NCBI GenBank assembly: GCA_028015205.1
Contig: CM051520.1
Location: forward strand, 36,385,528 to 36,449,527
Source of the DNA: Mytilisepta virgata
Taxonomy: Eukaryota > Mollusca > Bivalvia > Mytilida > Mytilidae
Length of the DNA stretch: 64,000 nt
Reading direction: 5' to 3'
Below the pieces are notes generated by a model. The model ran no database searches and was not told the origin of the DNA. It worked only from the letters and a program-made list of their open reading frames with translations. Position numbers and translations under genes: made by a program. Below, piece after piece: positions 53,053 through 64,000 of the stretch; position 1 is the first letter of the stretch, and every line of letters begins with the position of its first letter.

Positions 53053-53457
53053 TTGATAGAAACGTTAAAGCTTAAAACTGAAAATGCGCATGTAGGAAAA
53101 ATTGCTATATGTCTGGAAATCACAGTGACTAAATAAATGTGCATGCTACTAGAGCAATTGTAGCTACGAAATATCAATTTCCGATTGCGCAGATTTTGGT
53201 AGGCAAAATTATCCCATGGAGGGGCAACAGTAACTTTTTTCAAATGTTAAATGAATCGGCACAACATGTAAACAAGTTTCTCTACTAACTGTGCTTGCGA
53301 GACGAACAATTAAACTATATTGACCCTCATCACAAATTTTACAAACAAGATGTTATAAATATTCGATTTTCGATAAAAATGAGAGCAACGGAATACATAT
53401 TAGTGAAGAAGGTGTGGAAAGTATGATAAATTTATCATAATAATATATAAATTTATT

Positions 53458-53703
53458 TTTAGGGGAGGCTGCTAGGTTCAAATTTGGAATAAAAAGGCAG
53501 GACCAGGATTTTGGCAAAATAAAGACAGGATCACTTTAAGTGTGAAAAAAAAATGCAGGTCCTGTGTCAATCGTGAAATTGTTTTGGTTTAATTGATAAT
53601 AAAGATTTCGACCAAAAAACAAAAAAAATAGGCAGGTTCAAACGTTTGATCCTAGCACCCCCCCCCCCCCCCCCCAAATAAAAAAATCAAACGGTTGCTA
53701 CCT
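53458..53703. mobile_element. Degraded relative of the 22.48-kb MITE
   Basis: Right end AAATCAAACGGTTGCTACCT matches the 22.7-kb end (AAATCAAATGGTTGCTCCCT) with two changes. The interior (AGGCAGGACCAGGATTTTGG) is in the opposite orientation to the first copy. The left end is not recognisable. A poly-C run lies at 53,657-53,674. Confidence 0.65.
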
Positions 53704-56700
53704 ACTAAATCAAATTAATTCTACGACACGCAACGTCCAATTTCGGATAGACTCCATCTGATCGCAAGTGCATCAGAAGTGACAATACGGCAATACCTTC
53801 AGCGGATCGCAAAAACAAACTCTCCAAATTGTAAAACTTGACTTTAGATTTAACTACATGTAAACCCATAAAACAAATAAGATAATACTCTTGCACTTTA
53901 TCCTATAATTAATATGTAAAAAAAATACACAAAAAAAATCGTTGTGTCTTTAAGTTTTATATTTTTAGAATGTACATTTTGTTTATTATTTCTTCCCTTT
54001 TTGAAATTTTTTCAAACTTACTATTCTGTTTAGTTATGCTATATGTATGTTAATTGTATGATTATACTTTTATGTGATTTATATATTTTCTTTAATTTTG
54101 TACTCTTATGATAATTACAAACGATGTAAATGCTTCATCGGTTTGTTTGAATTTGTTACGATTATGCATAGGAATTAGACCAAAACTTTACTTGTCAAAG
54201 GATATGAATGTGAAATGGAAAGTATTATTATTATTATTATTGATTATTGTTTTACGCCGTGTGGGCGACATTTAAGCCATATCACGGCGAAAACTAATTA
54301 AATTAAGTATGATTAAAACAATTACTATCTAAAACGAATGAACTATTTCAAATAATATTTCAGGAAAAAATAAAACAATAAAACAATACAAGACAAACAC
54401 TCAAAATCAAAAATAATATCACAGATGAAATTTGGAAAATAATATCACACTTTTCGTCCCACCGCTTTTGTAATTACTTGGTCAAATTCAGACTCGTTAA
54501 AATTTCTTGTAGGAGTAATGCCAATTGGGGCTATTCCAAAAACTTTACAATGGATCTAATTCTGATTAGGCAAAGCAAATTTGTAGACATGAGAGAAAAG
54601 GAGGGGGGATTTTATGGCAGATAGAGGAATTTATAGTTGCCATCTTTTCATTGTTCTATTAAAATTTTGATTTATCAATACAAAATTTTACTATAACAAG
54701 TTTGTATTGATAAATCAAAATTTGAATATAACATAATTCCTATCAATATTCCAGAATTTAATTTTTGTAAAAGATACGTTTGTATAATGCCAATTGGGGC
54801 TATCTCAAAACTTTACAGTGGATCTAATTCTGACCAGGCAAATAAAATTTGTAGACGTGAGAGAAAGGGCAGGGGGACATATAATGGGAGATAGAGGAAT
54901 TAATAGTTGCCATCTTGTAATTCCTATCAGTATTCCAGCATTTAGTTTTCGTAAAAGATATAATCAGAAGATTCATAAAAAATGCAAGTGTTAGTATATA
55001 CATATGTCAAACATTCTATCAAGAGGATGAAAGTTTTTTAAATTGTGTATGAAATTATTTCTCTTAAACTGAGACATTTTCTGAAGCAGATCCTGAAAAA
55101 CGTTGTTGTATTTTATATAACTTGCAAAGACAATTAGTCAAAATTTAAGCTGATTGAAAGTATGTAATCATTATTTTCATCAGTAAGTTATCTATTAATA
55201 TTACACATTTGTTCTCGGATCATTTTTATTAAAATATTGAAACATGAGGTAATAAAGCTAATTAGTTCCTGCATAATTGTCCGATTTTTCGTCATGGGTC
55301 AAATTTTTCATTTCACCAGTTTGATTACTGTATCACATGTGTATGATCCTTCTAGCTTTTAAAAAATACTGCAACTGTTTTACTTTTAAAAAATCAATGT
55401 TTTTTTTTCCATTTTTTCAGAAACAATTTGTATAAATCCAATGTGGTACAATGATAAGCACTGTAAAAGATAATAAAGTTTATACCATACACAGATGGAG
55501 ATAAGATTTTTGAAAGACCACTAAACATGACCTGGTGTGTTGAATGTCACAAGCAAAACATGTTAATTAGCCTTGATATCTGGGAAAGTAATATCACCAG
55601 TACAGACAGATAAAGTGACTGTACTTCTCAGACTTTTTTATCCTCCCCAAAAAAATTTGCGTATAGAAAATTTTATTTTTAATTTTCACCCCCCCCCCCC
55701 CAATTTTATTTCAAATATTTTAACCCCCAATAATTATCAAGGCCCCCCTATAAATATTGACCGGTCCTTAAGCTAACATGCCTTATTGTCTTGTATTTGG
55801 ATTGTAATTCTATGGTGGTTAATTCTGTTTCTTTTTTCGGGGTTTCCAAAAGAATAAGCCAGTTTTATAAACATTTGGTACATTATTCTAGAATGGATGG
55901 CCTCATAGCAAAATTTTGTTCAATCCTTTCACTGAAGATCCCAAGAGACTAGCCAAGTTGGGCTACCCAGTCAATAAATTTACTGCCTATTCTAAGAAAA
56001 GCGTATGACGAAAAGTGAAGACTTTAAAAAGATACTTATTCCGGGAAATGTGAGGTAAAATACTTGATGAGGGGGTTTTATTGTCTATAAAATCATAGAT
56101 TATATAAACAAAATATTAATTTTAAGTTTTATCCCATTTAAATCCCGGATTTTTACCCATTTGATTTTCCTTGCACGTATTATACATTGTACACATCATA
56201 GACATAAGTGAAATATTCTTGGTGCATTAAATTAAAAGTATAATAAAGCTTTACATTCAGGTTTGAAAAAATTTTCACTAACGATATCCTACAATAAAAA
56301 TGGTTTAATACATACTTTCATAATTTGGTGTCACCATTGGAGTTTGAAGCATGTCGGATCGACTTTTATAGTGTGGCATGATACCTCTTTATTAGTTTCC
56401 TTGACCATATTTAGAAAAAGTGGGGGGTCTCCTCTTAACCATTTTATGCTCGTGTCCCACGTTGGGAATCTGTTACCTTACTGTTAATTATTTGTTGATA
56501 TTCTGACATGATATTGTACCGCTGGACATTACTACTCATGAATTACTCTGGGGCCATCAGCCAGGGCATGGTGTGGAGACCATTTGTGCTTTGTTTGAGT
56601 ATACTTGTGATTTGTAACTGCACTCCATGTCCATTTTTCCTCAAACATTCCGTTAAAATTTAACGTGAACCATATACTGGATAGTTGAAATAAAGCATAA

Positions 56701-57403
56701 TCAAATACTCCACAATGAAACAATCCACAACGTCCAGACTCTTTAAATTATCTAATAGGCGCTTGAAGCATTCAACAAATGCAGCTTGAAATGTAACCTG
56801 AATGTTGCCGAACGACTTTAAAATAGTCTGCTTTTTAAGTTTGTGAAACGGTGAAACTTGGGCCAATCGGATTTTGATAATGTTTTCGATTATTTTCTTT
56901 TTGTAAAATACTCATTAGAGCAAATATACTAGGGTGATAGGAATAAAATTACATAATAATGGAGTTACAAATAAAATCTACATTTACTACATAAATGGGG
57001 AAATAATAAAGATTGTATTTTAATTCATATTTAAAAAAATATGTATAATTCTTTATTCGTCTTGGTTTTTTTCAATAAAGATCACAGTACCAGTACTACA
57101 TGTTTTTAGATAAAATGCATGAAATCTTGATATCATTCTTACTGGTTCATCCCGTGCCGTTTATGCCAGATTGTCAGTTCAAAATTTGTTCTGGATGATA
57201 AAACACACTAAACATGTGATAAGGTAATTAACACAGGACTTATTGATCACTCTGACACGTGCCGATAAAAAATATTTCAGTATGAATCTAATAATAATGC
57301 GATTTTGAATTCATGGGTTTTTTTTGCATTTTGATTTTCATTTTATGACTTTTTTCTTTATTTCTCTCACCCCTCTCCTTGATGTACAATGTATCTTGGC
57401 TGA
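53704..57403. other. AT-rich DNA, no gene recognised
   Basis: It holds a diverged two-copy repeat (54,515-54,660 and 54,785-54,960, sharing TGCCAATTGGGGCTAT and GGATCTAATTCTGA), with a 63-bp hairpin between the copies. A C-rich run lies near 55,690. Open frames at 56,263-56,487 and 56,532-56,866 show no family signature. Confidence 0.45.
54662..54724. repeat. Short perfect hairpin
   Basis: ATTTTGATTTATCAATACAAA and its reverse complement, separated by about 15 bp. Could be a fold-back element or a cruciform-prone site. Confidence 0.75.
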
Positions 57404-57872
57404 TTACCGCGAAAAAATAAACCTGTTCACAAAAGACAATAAAAAAACAACAATTAGATAAATAAAATATAAAATTAAAAAAAATAATAATAAAATATGC
57501 CTCGATTGTCCTTGAATGAGGAAAGGTTTACGAATAGACAAGATATTAACTTCTTGACAAAAAAAATATTTAGTACTACCATTATCATAAACCACCGCAA
57601 AGCAGTGGTATGGTAAATTAAGTATTCTTTTACAAAGTTTTTGACACAATCATTTTTATAATAGTAGTTAATATCCTTTTTTGTGTACTTTTTCGTCGTT
57701 TTTTTTGTACTCCCAGAACCATAAACCATCGCAAAGCAGTGGTAAGGCAAATTAAGTACTCTTTTACAAATTTTTTGACACAATCATTTTCATAATAGTA
57801 GTTAATTTTTTATTTTTTTTTAGTTCCACCAGTTCCATAAACCACCGCAAAGCAACGGCAAGGAAACTTGTA
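57404..57872. repeat. Three-copy tandem repeat of about 85-130 bp
   Basis: Copies near 57,587, 57,718 and 57,834 share CATAAACCACCGCAAAGCA and, in the first two, TTACAAA(G/T)TTTTTGACACAA. The segment at 57,492-57,560 (GATTGTCCTTGAATGAGGAA) recurs at 59,885-59,953. Probably untranslated or flanking DNA of the polymerase element. Confidence 0.75.
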
Positions 57873-58074
57873 ATTAGATAAAGTGTGTTAGAAACTAACG
57901 AAGTGCAGAAAAGGAGTGTTTGGATCTTTAGGTTCTATAATACTTATGTGAAAAGCTACTTTATTGGTAACCAATAGGAACTGACTTATTTATTTCTGAG
58001 AAGTGTCTACCTTTGCACTCGGTTTTATTAGGCATCCTTTCAACCTCTGCTATGTGAAGTATACTAAAGTGTTC

Positions 58075-59425
58075 CTAGTTTTGTTCTTTTGATGTTTTAT
58101 TTAGAAGTACTCTCTTCATCGTAAATTCTCTTTTGTTTCTTATTTCTTCTCCTAATGACATTTTCTCAAAATCTTCTGGAGTTAACTGTTTAGCGTCTAG
58201 ACCATTTCCTTTTGTTTTAACACTAATCATATCATCACTATCAATAGTAATCGTCATATATAGTTTTGGAGCGACATACGAAGACTTAATCATTTTAGCA
58301 TCTTTTTTTATAGTCGTTTTCCAAGACTCCTAAATTATTACCATTTTAGTTTGGAATAAGAGGTCTTGATAAACAGGAATATGAAGGCTGTCAGTATCGG
58401 TATAGTAAAAGTCTTTATCAGAATCATTATTTGGATTTAAATTCATCATATATTCATACATTATCTGATGGCAATAAGATAATAGAAATGCTCCGTACTG
58501 AGACTCGGACGTATCTTTCCATCTACAAGCCTGATCGTGATCGAATTCTCATTTTTGTGTTATACACTTGAATTCATTTAGCGCTTGTTTGAGACTACCC
58601 ATCATATGTTTCATTAGATCGAATACCCGAAAGTAACCTTTCTGTAATTCAGTAATACTACCATTGTTTATAATTATATTATCCGGAGCTAGATTTATTT
58701 TGTTCATATTCTTCAATAAAAAGTAGTGATCGAAGTTACTACCATTGTAAGCATTAACTACTAGCTTTTCTCTATCTATTTCCATTAGATAGTTTACGGC
58801 TTTATCAACAGTCATCTCCAGCATAATATCTGAATGACTCATCCTGTTTAACAAAACTTATGATAAAAGGAGTATGTACTTTATGTCCATCAACATCTTT
58901 CTGATAAGTCTCAATATCATAGTGGATTACATTATTATTCAAGTATCTTACTTTTTTTGTTTTTCTAATTAGCAATCTACCTTTCTTTTTGACTTTTGCT
59001 TGATAATATCATCTCATGTTTGGATTACAGTTATGGGTTTTCTTGTACTCCTTTCTACTTTGTAAACACTTGGTTGAACATGTATGATTAGCAGTATAAT
59101 ACGTTTCGTCACACTTAGAGCATTTTTGGATATCTTGGATCGTTACAAGAGTATAATGATCATCGGATAATTCGATCACTATTTGTTCATTCTTATTTTT
59201 ATGTTCTTGTGTTTCCGAACAATAAAGATCAACAGGAATATAATGTCTGGAGATAATATCCCATGCGACATCAAACGGAATCTTAGTCTTTGGCGCTAAT
59301 CGTACTCACTTCTAATCTGATCACAAAATGTGATTGTAGGATTGAGATTAGAAACAATACTCAGACATCGGGAAAAAAAATTGTTGTTGGTAGCTTTTAA
59401 GTATTTTCGTTTTACTCCATCCGAA
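58075..59425 (-). pseudogene. Polinton-type DNA polymerase B, decayed
   Basis: Minus-strand motifs appear in the correct order: a Cys-rich segment (KCSKCDETYYTANHTC, near 59,110), Exo I (HYDIETY, near 58,920), Exo II (VVNAYNGSNFDHYFLL, near 58,730) and a following FDLMKHMMGSLKQAL helix. Next come YYTDTDSLHIP (palm motif C with the catalytic Asp pair, near 58,400) and a C-terminal YVAPKLY segment (near 58,270). Between the exonuclease part and motif C, motifs A and B are missing and several stops and frameshifts occur, so the gene is inactive. Family B, protein-primed type as in Polintons and related viruses. The N-terminal piece continues at 60,151-60,450 beyond an insertion. Confidence 0.75.
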
Positions 59426-59427
59426 TT
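59286..59427. repeat. 142-bp duplication flanking an insertion, copy 1
   Basis: Matches 60,179-60,321 almost exactly (GTCTTTGGCGCTAATCG at one end, TTTACTCCATCCGA at the other). Both copies encode the same part of polymerase B (SNLNPTITFCDQIRSEY). Confidence 0.85.
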
Positions 59428-60178
59428 TTAAACTGCCATGCTGACCAACTTCTGCTAGAAACTAGGTTGGCTCACTTCAAAGGGAGAAAACCCAGTCTAT
59501 TCAATTTCGTGCTCTGGGTTGTTTTTAACACGCAATTACTCATTTTTATTGTGTGAATACACTGAAATTATCTAGTGCAAAATAGATTTCTTTATCAACT
59601 CATACATTTGAATCTTGCTATCAAAATAATTCCATGAACACATTTATTTAAGGATTGACTGTAATTTTGTTCAGTCTATGAAGAAATAACGTCAATCACG
59701 TGTTGCACACTAAATAACCCACGTTGCGGGTTATTTGAAAGTGTCCACCATGTGCATTGAGGTTATTTCGAATAGACTGAAAACAAAATTACTGTCAATT
59801 CTTATAATTTAATTTCAACGGTTGATTTGACGTGTAAAACGTCGGGATTCCTTTTAATATAAAATTTAAAAAAATAATAATAATAATATGCCTGGATTGT
59901 CCTTGAATGAGGAAAGGTTTACGAATAGACAAGATATTAACTTCTTGACAAAATAATTTAATTTCAACGGTTGATTTGACGTGTTAAACGTCGGGATTCC
60001 TTTTAACGACGTCATAGTAGAAAGAAATATTTAGTCTTTGATATGATAGACGAAAAAATTAGACCAATCAAATGACGCGTTACATCCAATACTAAATTAT
60101 TATGACATATTTTTATATATCAACATGGTTTGTACCAAGAATCATATATATTAATAAACGCGGATAATTTCTAAATTG
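59428..60178. mobile_element. Insertion splitting polymerase B, with a fold-back core
   Basis: About 750 bp between two copies of a 142-bp polymerase segment. Inside are an inverted repeat (59,652-59,803) with a central AATAACCCACGTTGCGGGTTATT palindrome, two direct copies of TTTCAACGGTTGATTTGACG (59,813 and 59,963), and a segment copied from 57.5 kb. It looks like a composite of small insertions. Confidence 0.65.
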
Positions 60179-60450
60179 GTCTTTGGCGCTAATCGATACT
60201 CACTTCTAATCTGATCACAAAATGTGATTGTAGGATTGAGATTAGAAACAATACTCAGACATCGGAAAAAACAATTGTTGTTGGTAGCTTTTAAGTATTT
60301 TCGTTTTACTCCATCCGATATCTTTTCTGTTTTTTCACGAGGTGAACAAAGACCATCAGACGATCGTACTAGTTTAATTCTCATTTCCACTATCTCATAA
60401 AAATAATCAGGTGTAGGAGCCAAGTGAAGTTCCATATATTGTTGATACAA
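60151..60450 (-). pseudogene. Polinton polymerase B N-terminal piece
   Basis: Minus-strand frame with RKYLKATNNNCFFRCLSIVS followed by CDQIRSEY. This is the conserved NNCFF-x-C region N-terminal to the exonuclease domain in Polinton-type polymerases. It ends at the insertion joint (about 60,178), and its last residues are duplicated at 59,286-59,427. Confidence 0.6.
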
Positions 60451-61736
60451 ACTAAGGAAGTTATTGACATCTCTTCATACTTTTTGTTAAGTAGTATCGG
60501 TATCTTCGTGAATATCCTCGATACAGGAAGGAGACTTATAACAAATATTCCAATACTTTTATGACATACATCAAAAAAGGTTTACATTCAGGATAAAATC
60601 TTATATTAATATCAGCGAATTTTTAAAAAAAAATTGCTGATTCAGCAGTCTCCGCAGGGGCGTGGTCACACTCCTGATTTTATTTTAAATCCCTAAAACC
60701 CAAACCTTTTTTAATAAAAGTCTTGGAAAAATAATTATAATTAAAGTATATTTGAAAGACTGTGCATAATGTATTTTAACCACTATAGGCAGTATACCAA
60801 GACACCAGAAATTGAAATCTTGTCATGATACCCTTGATGCATAGATGAGTTATTGTGAAACTTTTTTGCAATAAAGGATATAAGTCTGCTCTTCTTTCTT
60901 ACAAAAAATTTAATGAAATCATGTCCCTACCCCTGTTGGCAGATATTTCCTATAATTTTCCTTAAAGACCATGGGAATGTGAGGAGTGAATGAAAACAAT
61001 CATATCTAGTCTGAAATCAGCAAAGAAGTAATAGACAATGGTTTAGTATTAATCAGTTGATATCCAACACAAACTTCATGCAGTCTGACCAAAATCAACA
61101 GTACAAGTACAAATATATCTTTATGTCCATTCCACATTTTACAGGATGCCTTACACGGGCTCAAATATTTTCAGATTAAGTGACCCACATGCGAACAGTC
61201 TGCAGATGGTTACAGCCTATCAATTTTATACATTTTATCAATAAATGTACCAGAATAAACCTCAAAAGTAGCTTGTTTTAATTTTTCTCTAGTTTTGGTT
61301 TTGTTGAATTATGTTCCCTAGCATTATCAATTTACTGTTTTAGTCCATTAAAGGGTACAAAAAGGATGTAATCATAAGTTTTGCATAAAATATATTTCAA
61401 GTTGTCCATTCCATCAGATATAAAATATAAATTGGCAAGAAAATAAACTTTTTTATGTAAAGCAATACATGATTTTATGTAAATTTGGTGAAATATACTT
61501 ACCAGATACAATTACTAAATAGAATATATATTCCACGTACTAGTATGGCCCATCGCAAATACGGAGGTGATTAAGATGATATGTAATCACCTCCCATGAC
61601 TTTACCTGTATACTAGGCAAGAATCGGTTTTTAAATTTTGCGTTGAATTGGTCAGACGTCTCATCGACAAATTCAATCAAATTTATAGTTCCTTGAAAAT
61701 ATTTCAAAAGTAATTTACCGTGTTTGTATCTATAGT
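60451..61736. other. AT-rich DNA before the DIRS-like element
   Basis: No gene recognised. It may contain the 5' terminal repeat of the DIRS-like element, but without the other end I cannot define it. Confidence 0.4.
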
Positions 61737-63118
61737 ATGGAAGAGTCGGACATTCAAAGTTCCGAGTTTGTCGAGTCACCATTCTCATTACTCTCTGGTA
61801 GTGCAGTTACCGAAGCTTCGACAGTAAAAAAACTTCTAGAACAAGTAGTTTAAAAGAAATTATTCCTCAAATGGAGGAAACAGGTAAAACAAAGAAAGTT
61901 AAACGTACTTCTAAGTCAGCAAGCTTACAGGCTGAATACGATGGGAAGTTAAAGTCATTAGAAGTTTGAAAGAATTTTTGAACTCTTATCTAACTGTCAG
62001 AATATGGATTTTGTACCTAGATCTGACTGTCCTCAATTGGGTAATGTTCCAATAAGGGATCATCAGCCTTTAAATACACAGGGTAGCTCGACTGGAGCAA
62101 TAAGACTAATTTTATCTCTCTATCCAAACGTGGATCAACATTTAGGGTCACCTAGAGTATCGAGAAATATAGATTTGGACGTGCGTTTAGAAATATCTCT
62201 TCATGTTGGTAGAGAGGAAAGGAATTTTTTAGATGTTCGTTCGGACCCAGAAAGCGATATTGGTGACAGTCCAGTTGGGGAAATTGTTCCTTCTTTTAAC
62301 CGTAAATCAGATCGGTTTGTTAAACATGTGGTACAGAATACAGATGGTCAAGTTAATACTAATGACAAAGTAAATTGTAATGACGAATCGAGTCAAAATG
62401 GTAATGTCCTTTCAAAATTATTTAAGGAAGACATTGTACAAGAGCAAACAAATGTTGGTTTGTTGTTCGATCAGGCTCAAATTGACATAATAGAGCCAAC
62501 ATTCCGTAGTAAGTATCCTGATAGAATATCCGCATACAAGGAAGAATTTAAAAATTGTTTTCCTATTCATGAAAATTCTGTGCACTTATTACAGGTTCCT
62601 ACATTAAATGACATTTTAGAACCCTTAATGAGAACAGACACTTGGTCCAAAAGCAGTTAAGTCTGGAGATTCACACAGACAATTATTCAATCAACCTTAT
62701 AAAAAGATAGAAAAACTTGGTTTTAAAGGGCAGTTAGGCTCACGCATGAATATTATATCTCTTCTTTACATACAGCAAGCACTTGGCTCTTTAGAAAAGA
62801 GTGTAGAAAGTGGTAATTTTGATAAAGACAGTTTATGTGAAGGTATTTAAGATATTTTTGCTATGTCAACAAAATCACTTGACCAAGCAGGGCGCACAGG
62901 GGTATTTTTCCACCTAATTCGCAGAAAAAAGCTGCTATTCAGGACTCAGGTTTGTGGAAACTTAAAGAGTTAATAACCAAATGTCAATATCTTCCCTGAT
63001 GGATTATATGGTAAAGCATTAGAAACATGTCTAGAAAAGCGTGAAGAACAGAAAGATCAACTGTCTGAATTATTACCCGAGTTTAACAGTACAGGTAACA
63101 AAAAGATAAAATGGGAAC
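61737..63118 (+). pseudogene. DIRS-like gag, frameshifted
   Basis: Starts at ATG 61,737 (MEESDIQSSEFVESPFSLLS). Shifts of frame occur near 61,850 and 61,960, after which the frame 62,004-62,660 is open for about 218 codons and ends, after a further shift near 62,650, in stops. The part reading LSKLFKEDIVQEQTNVG and VPTLNDILEPLM is the conserved C-terminal gag segment that precedes RT in DIRS elements. Further coding pieces (IISLLYIQQALGSLEKSV) continue to about 63,100. Inactive. Confidence 0.6.
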
Positions 63119-63865
63119 ATGATTCAAAAGAGGTATCAAACAAGGTTCCAAGACAAACTTTTAACAATGATCAAGGGACAAGAAACTCATATACTAGAGG
63201 AAACAGAGGTGTTTAATCTGGCAACACTTATTTCAAAGGAAGGAAAACAAATATGCAAAAGGACAACAATTTTCAAGATGGAAGTAAAAGAGATGATAAC
63301 AGTACAAAGAGTGTTACACAGTCTTCCTGGTGAGGATATCGGATCCCTAAGAATGATAGCTGACTCACAAGTAAGTCTTTTAATGTGTCCAGAGATTCCG
63401 GTGGGTGGTCGATTGTCAAAATTTTTCCACAATTGGAAAGCAATCACTTCAGATCAGTGGGTAATTTATATACTAGAAATGGAATACAAACTGGAATTTC
63501 TTCAGAAACCTCTGTTCACAGGTATAAAGAGGACAGTAGTATCTCAAGACAATCTTCCAATTTTTACGGACGAAATACAGCTTTCAAGGGAAAAAGATAG
63601 TATAGAAAAAGTTCCTTTTCCACAGTACCTTATTCCTAGTTCCAAGAAAAACGGAAATTAAGGATGGTAACAAATTTGAAACAAACAATTTTCTCAAGAA
63701 AGTTCATTTCAAAATGGACACAATGAAAACAGTAATGAATCTGGTGAAACCGAAAGATTGCGCAATATCTCTCGATCTCTCGGACGCGTATTTCCATGTC
63801 CCCATATTTCAAAACCACAGGAAGTACATGAGATTCTGTATACAAAACCAGTGTTATCAATAGAA
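63119..63865 (+). pseudogene. DIRS-like reverse transcriptase, N-terminal part
   Basis: Contains PVGGRLSKFFHNWKAITSDQ, the GGRL-x(2)-F-x(3)-W-x(3)-T signature upstream of RT in DIRS/Ngaro elements. Then come VPFPQYLIPSSKKNGN and, after a frameshift near 63,655, ISLDLSDAYFHVPIF (RT motif A with its catalytic Asp). A stop follows about 20 codons later, and the YxDD motif is absent. Confidence 0.7.
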
Positions 63866-64000
63866 AGTCATGTGTTTCGGCCCAACATTATGATAGAATA
63901 AATGAATTACATATAAAAAATATATCATTGTTATATTAAATACAAAAATTTTGAAATAACCATTTCAACAGCTATTTATAAGAAAATGTTATATTGCTCT

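Larger units (their letters stand above)
61737..63865 (+). mobile_element. Truncated DIRS-like retrotransposon
   Basis: A plus-strand gag-like region is followed by the start of a reverse transcriptase of the DIRS/Ngaro type, ending soon after the first catalytic block. RNase H, the methyltransferase-like region and the tyrosine recombinase are missing, as are both terminal repeats. After about 63,865 the sequence becomes unrelated AT-rich DNA. Confidence 0.7.

Noticed and set aside
52923..53243. 106-codon minus-strand frame
   Set aside because: The plus-strand frame in the same place has a better acceptor and a more protein-like composition.

Overview
The window looks like nuclear DNA of a marine mollusc, most likely a bivalve. 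It is AT-rich and intron-bearing, carries TTAGGG-type telomere-like motifs, and is packed with interspersed repeats whose ends read AGCTCACCTGG and CAGGTGAGCGATACAGGC, which I recognise from bivalve genomes. It also holds relics of Polinton/Maverick-type elements, a DIRS-like retrotransposon, a reverse transcriptase of a kind common in molluscs, and an ankyrin-repeat STAND NTPase gene. The species assignment is an inference; no mitochondrial or rRNA marker is present.

The most unusual region is 1-13,871, an almost perfect giant palindrome centred at 6374.5 (paired positions sum to 12,749). Each arm carries the same compact, virus-like gene set read outward from the centre: a zinc-ribbon protein, an acidic protein in the same frame after one stop codon, a small protein with a Bcl-2 BH1-like motif, and a protein with two PC4-type ssDNA-binding domains. 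Each arm also has an N-terminal-type fragment of a Polinton DNA polymerase. The genes have tight TATA boxes, one has a regular array of five CCAAT boxes, and AATAAA signals lie inside or at the ends of coding regions. The outer part of each arm is a 31-bp pyrimidine/purine minisatellite, longer in the right arm because of an internal duplication of about 1.18 kb. At the centre is a 16-nt loop with six mispairs clustered beside it, flanked by telomere-like tracts of the opposite polarity to a telomere fusion. This is the organisation expected of a copied hairpin end of a linear DNA element; a fold-back assembly or sequencing artefact must be excluded.

Next to the palindrome (13.5-15.9 kb) lie a direct repeat, a CpG-rich island dense in ETS, NRF1, CRE and USF motifs, and a broken Polinton relic: polymerase B motif B on the plus strand, and a DUF5679-like, PLA2-like and retroviral-type integrase series on the minus strand. 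From 16 to 42 kb there is mostly repeat DNA: tandem repeats, MITE-like hairpins, many copies of the AGCTCACC family, a tRNA-derived SINE with a perfect 14-bp target-site duplication, and a decayed reverse transcriptase.

From about 51 to 42 kb, on the minus strand, is the one convincing host gene: a large exon encoding an nSTAND3-type NTPase with ten ankyrin repeats, followed by at least four short symmetric phase 1-1 cassette exons and a candidate terminal exon. From 57 to 60.5 kb is a second decayed Polinton-type polymerase B on the minus strand, split by a 0.75-kb insertion. From 61.7 to 63.9 kb is a truncated DIRS-like element (gag plus the start of reverse transcriptase). Long stretches between these hold only AT-rich DNA with no recognisable gene.
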